Source: Lysobacterales bacterium (GTDB taxonomy: Bacteria > Pseudomonadota > Gammaproteobacteria > Xanthomonadales > SZUA-5). Taken from it: 5,049 bases of DNA. The notes under the pieces were generated by a model. That model was not told where the DNA came from, ran no database searches, and was given only the letters and a program-made list of their open reading frames with translations. Of this stretch, positions 5,030 to 5,049 are shown one piece after another (within the stretch, counting starts at the first letter, position 1; each line of letters starts with the position of its first letter). The stretch covers positions 1-5,049 of the forward strand of contig JANJUH010000172.1 of NCBI GenBank assembly GCA_024710675.1, read 5' to 3'. The position numbers and the translations under genes are program-made.

Positions 5030-5049
5030 GAGGTCACCACGAGGCGGGG

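Noticed and set aside
4144..5040. Minus-strand open frame of 298 codons at the right end
   Set aside because: It reads through the terminator hairpin, heptads and REP elements and the whole asparaginase-like gene; a real protein would not be built this way.

Overview
The window reads as a piece of a high-GC Gammaproteobacterium chromosome. A Xanthomonadales/Lysobacterales-like host is my best guess. It rests on the strong GC bias, the GTAGGAG-headed REP palindromes and the CCCGAGT heptad array at the right end; it is an inference from style, not a taxonomic assignment. All recognised genes lie on the + strand.

Layout: (1) 2-439 is the C-terminal end of a membrane fatty acid desaturase with an HQIEHH histidine box. 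(2) 440-944 is a non-coding stretch dominated by short repeats built from GGTGTCC and TCCTCGAACC. (3) 945-1751 encodes a 268-residue protein that I do not recognise, preceded by a strong ribosome binding site. (4) 1752-2028 holds a perfect 22-bp tandem duplication carrying the same GGTGTCC core in the opposite orientation, then a candidate promoter and an approximately 100-nt leader. (5) 2029-2490 encodes a small OmpA-like domain protein with no signal peptide. (6) 2621-4291 encodes an AidB-like acyl-CoA dehydrogenase. (7) 4291-4776 encodes a single-domain asparaginase-like protein whose start overlaps the dehydrogenase stop by one base. (8) 4777-5049 holds a hairpin, three REP elements, a heptad repeat and a rho-independent terminator that best fits a gene coming in on the minus strand from beyond the right edge.

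The dehydrogenase and asparaginase-like genes form a two-gene translationally coupled unit. The desaturase, the unknown gene and the OmpA-like gene look like separate units. I see no sign that the window encodes one integrated defence or mobile system. The least ordinary parts are the unknown gene bracketed by oppositely oriented GGTGTCC repeats, the OmpA-like protein that lacks both an export signal and the usual peptidoglycan-binding aspartate, and the one-domain asparaginase coupled to an AidB-like flavoprotein.
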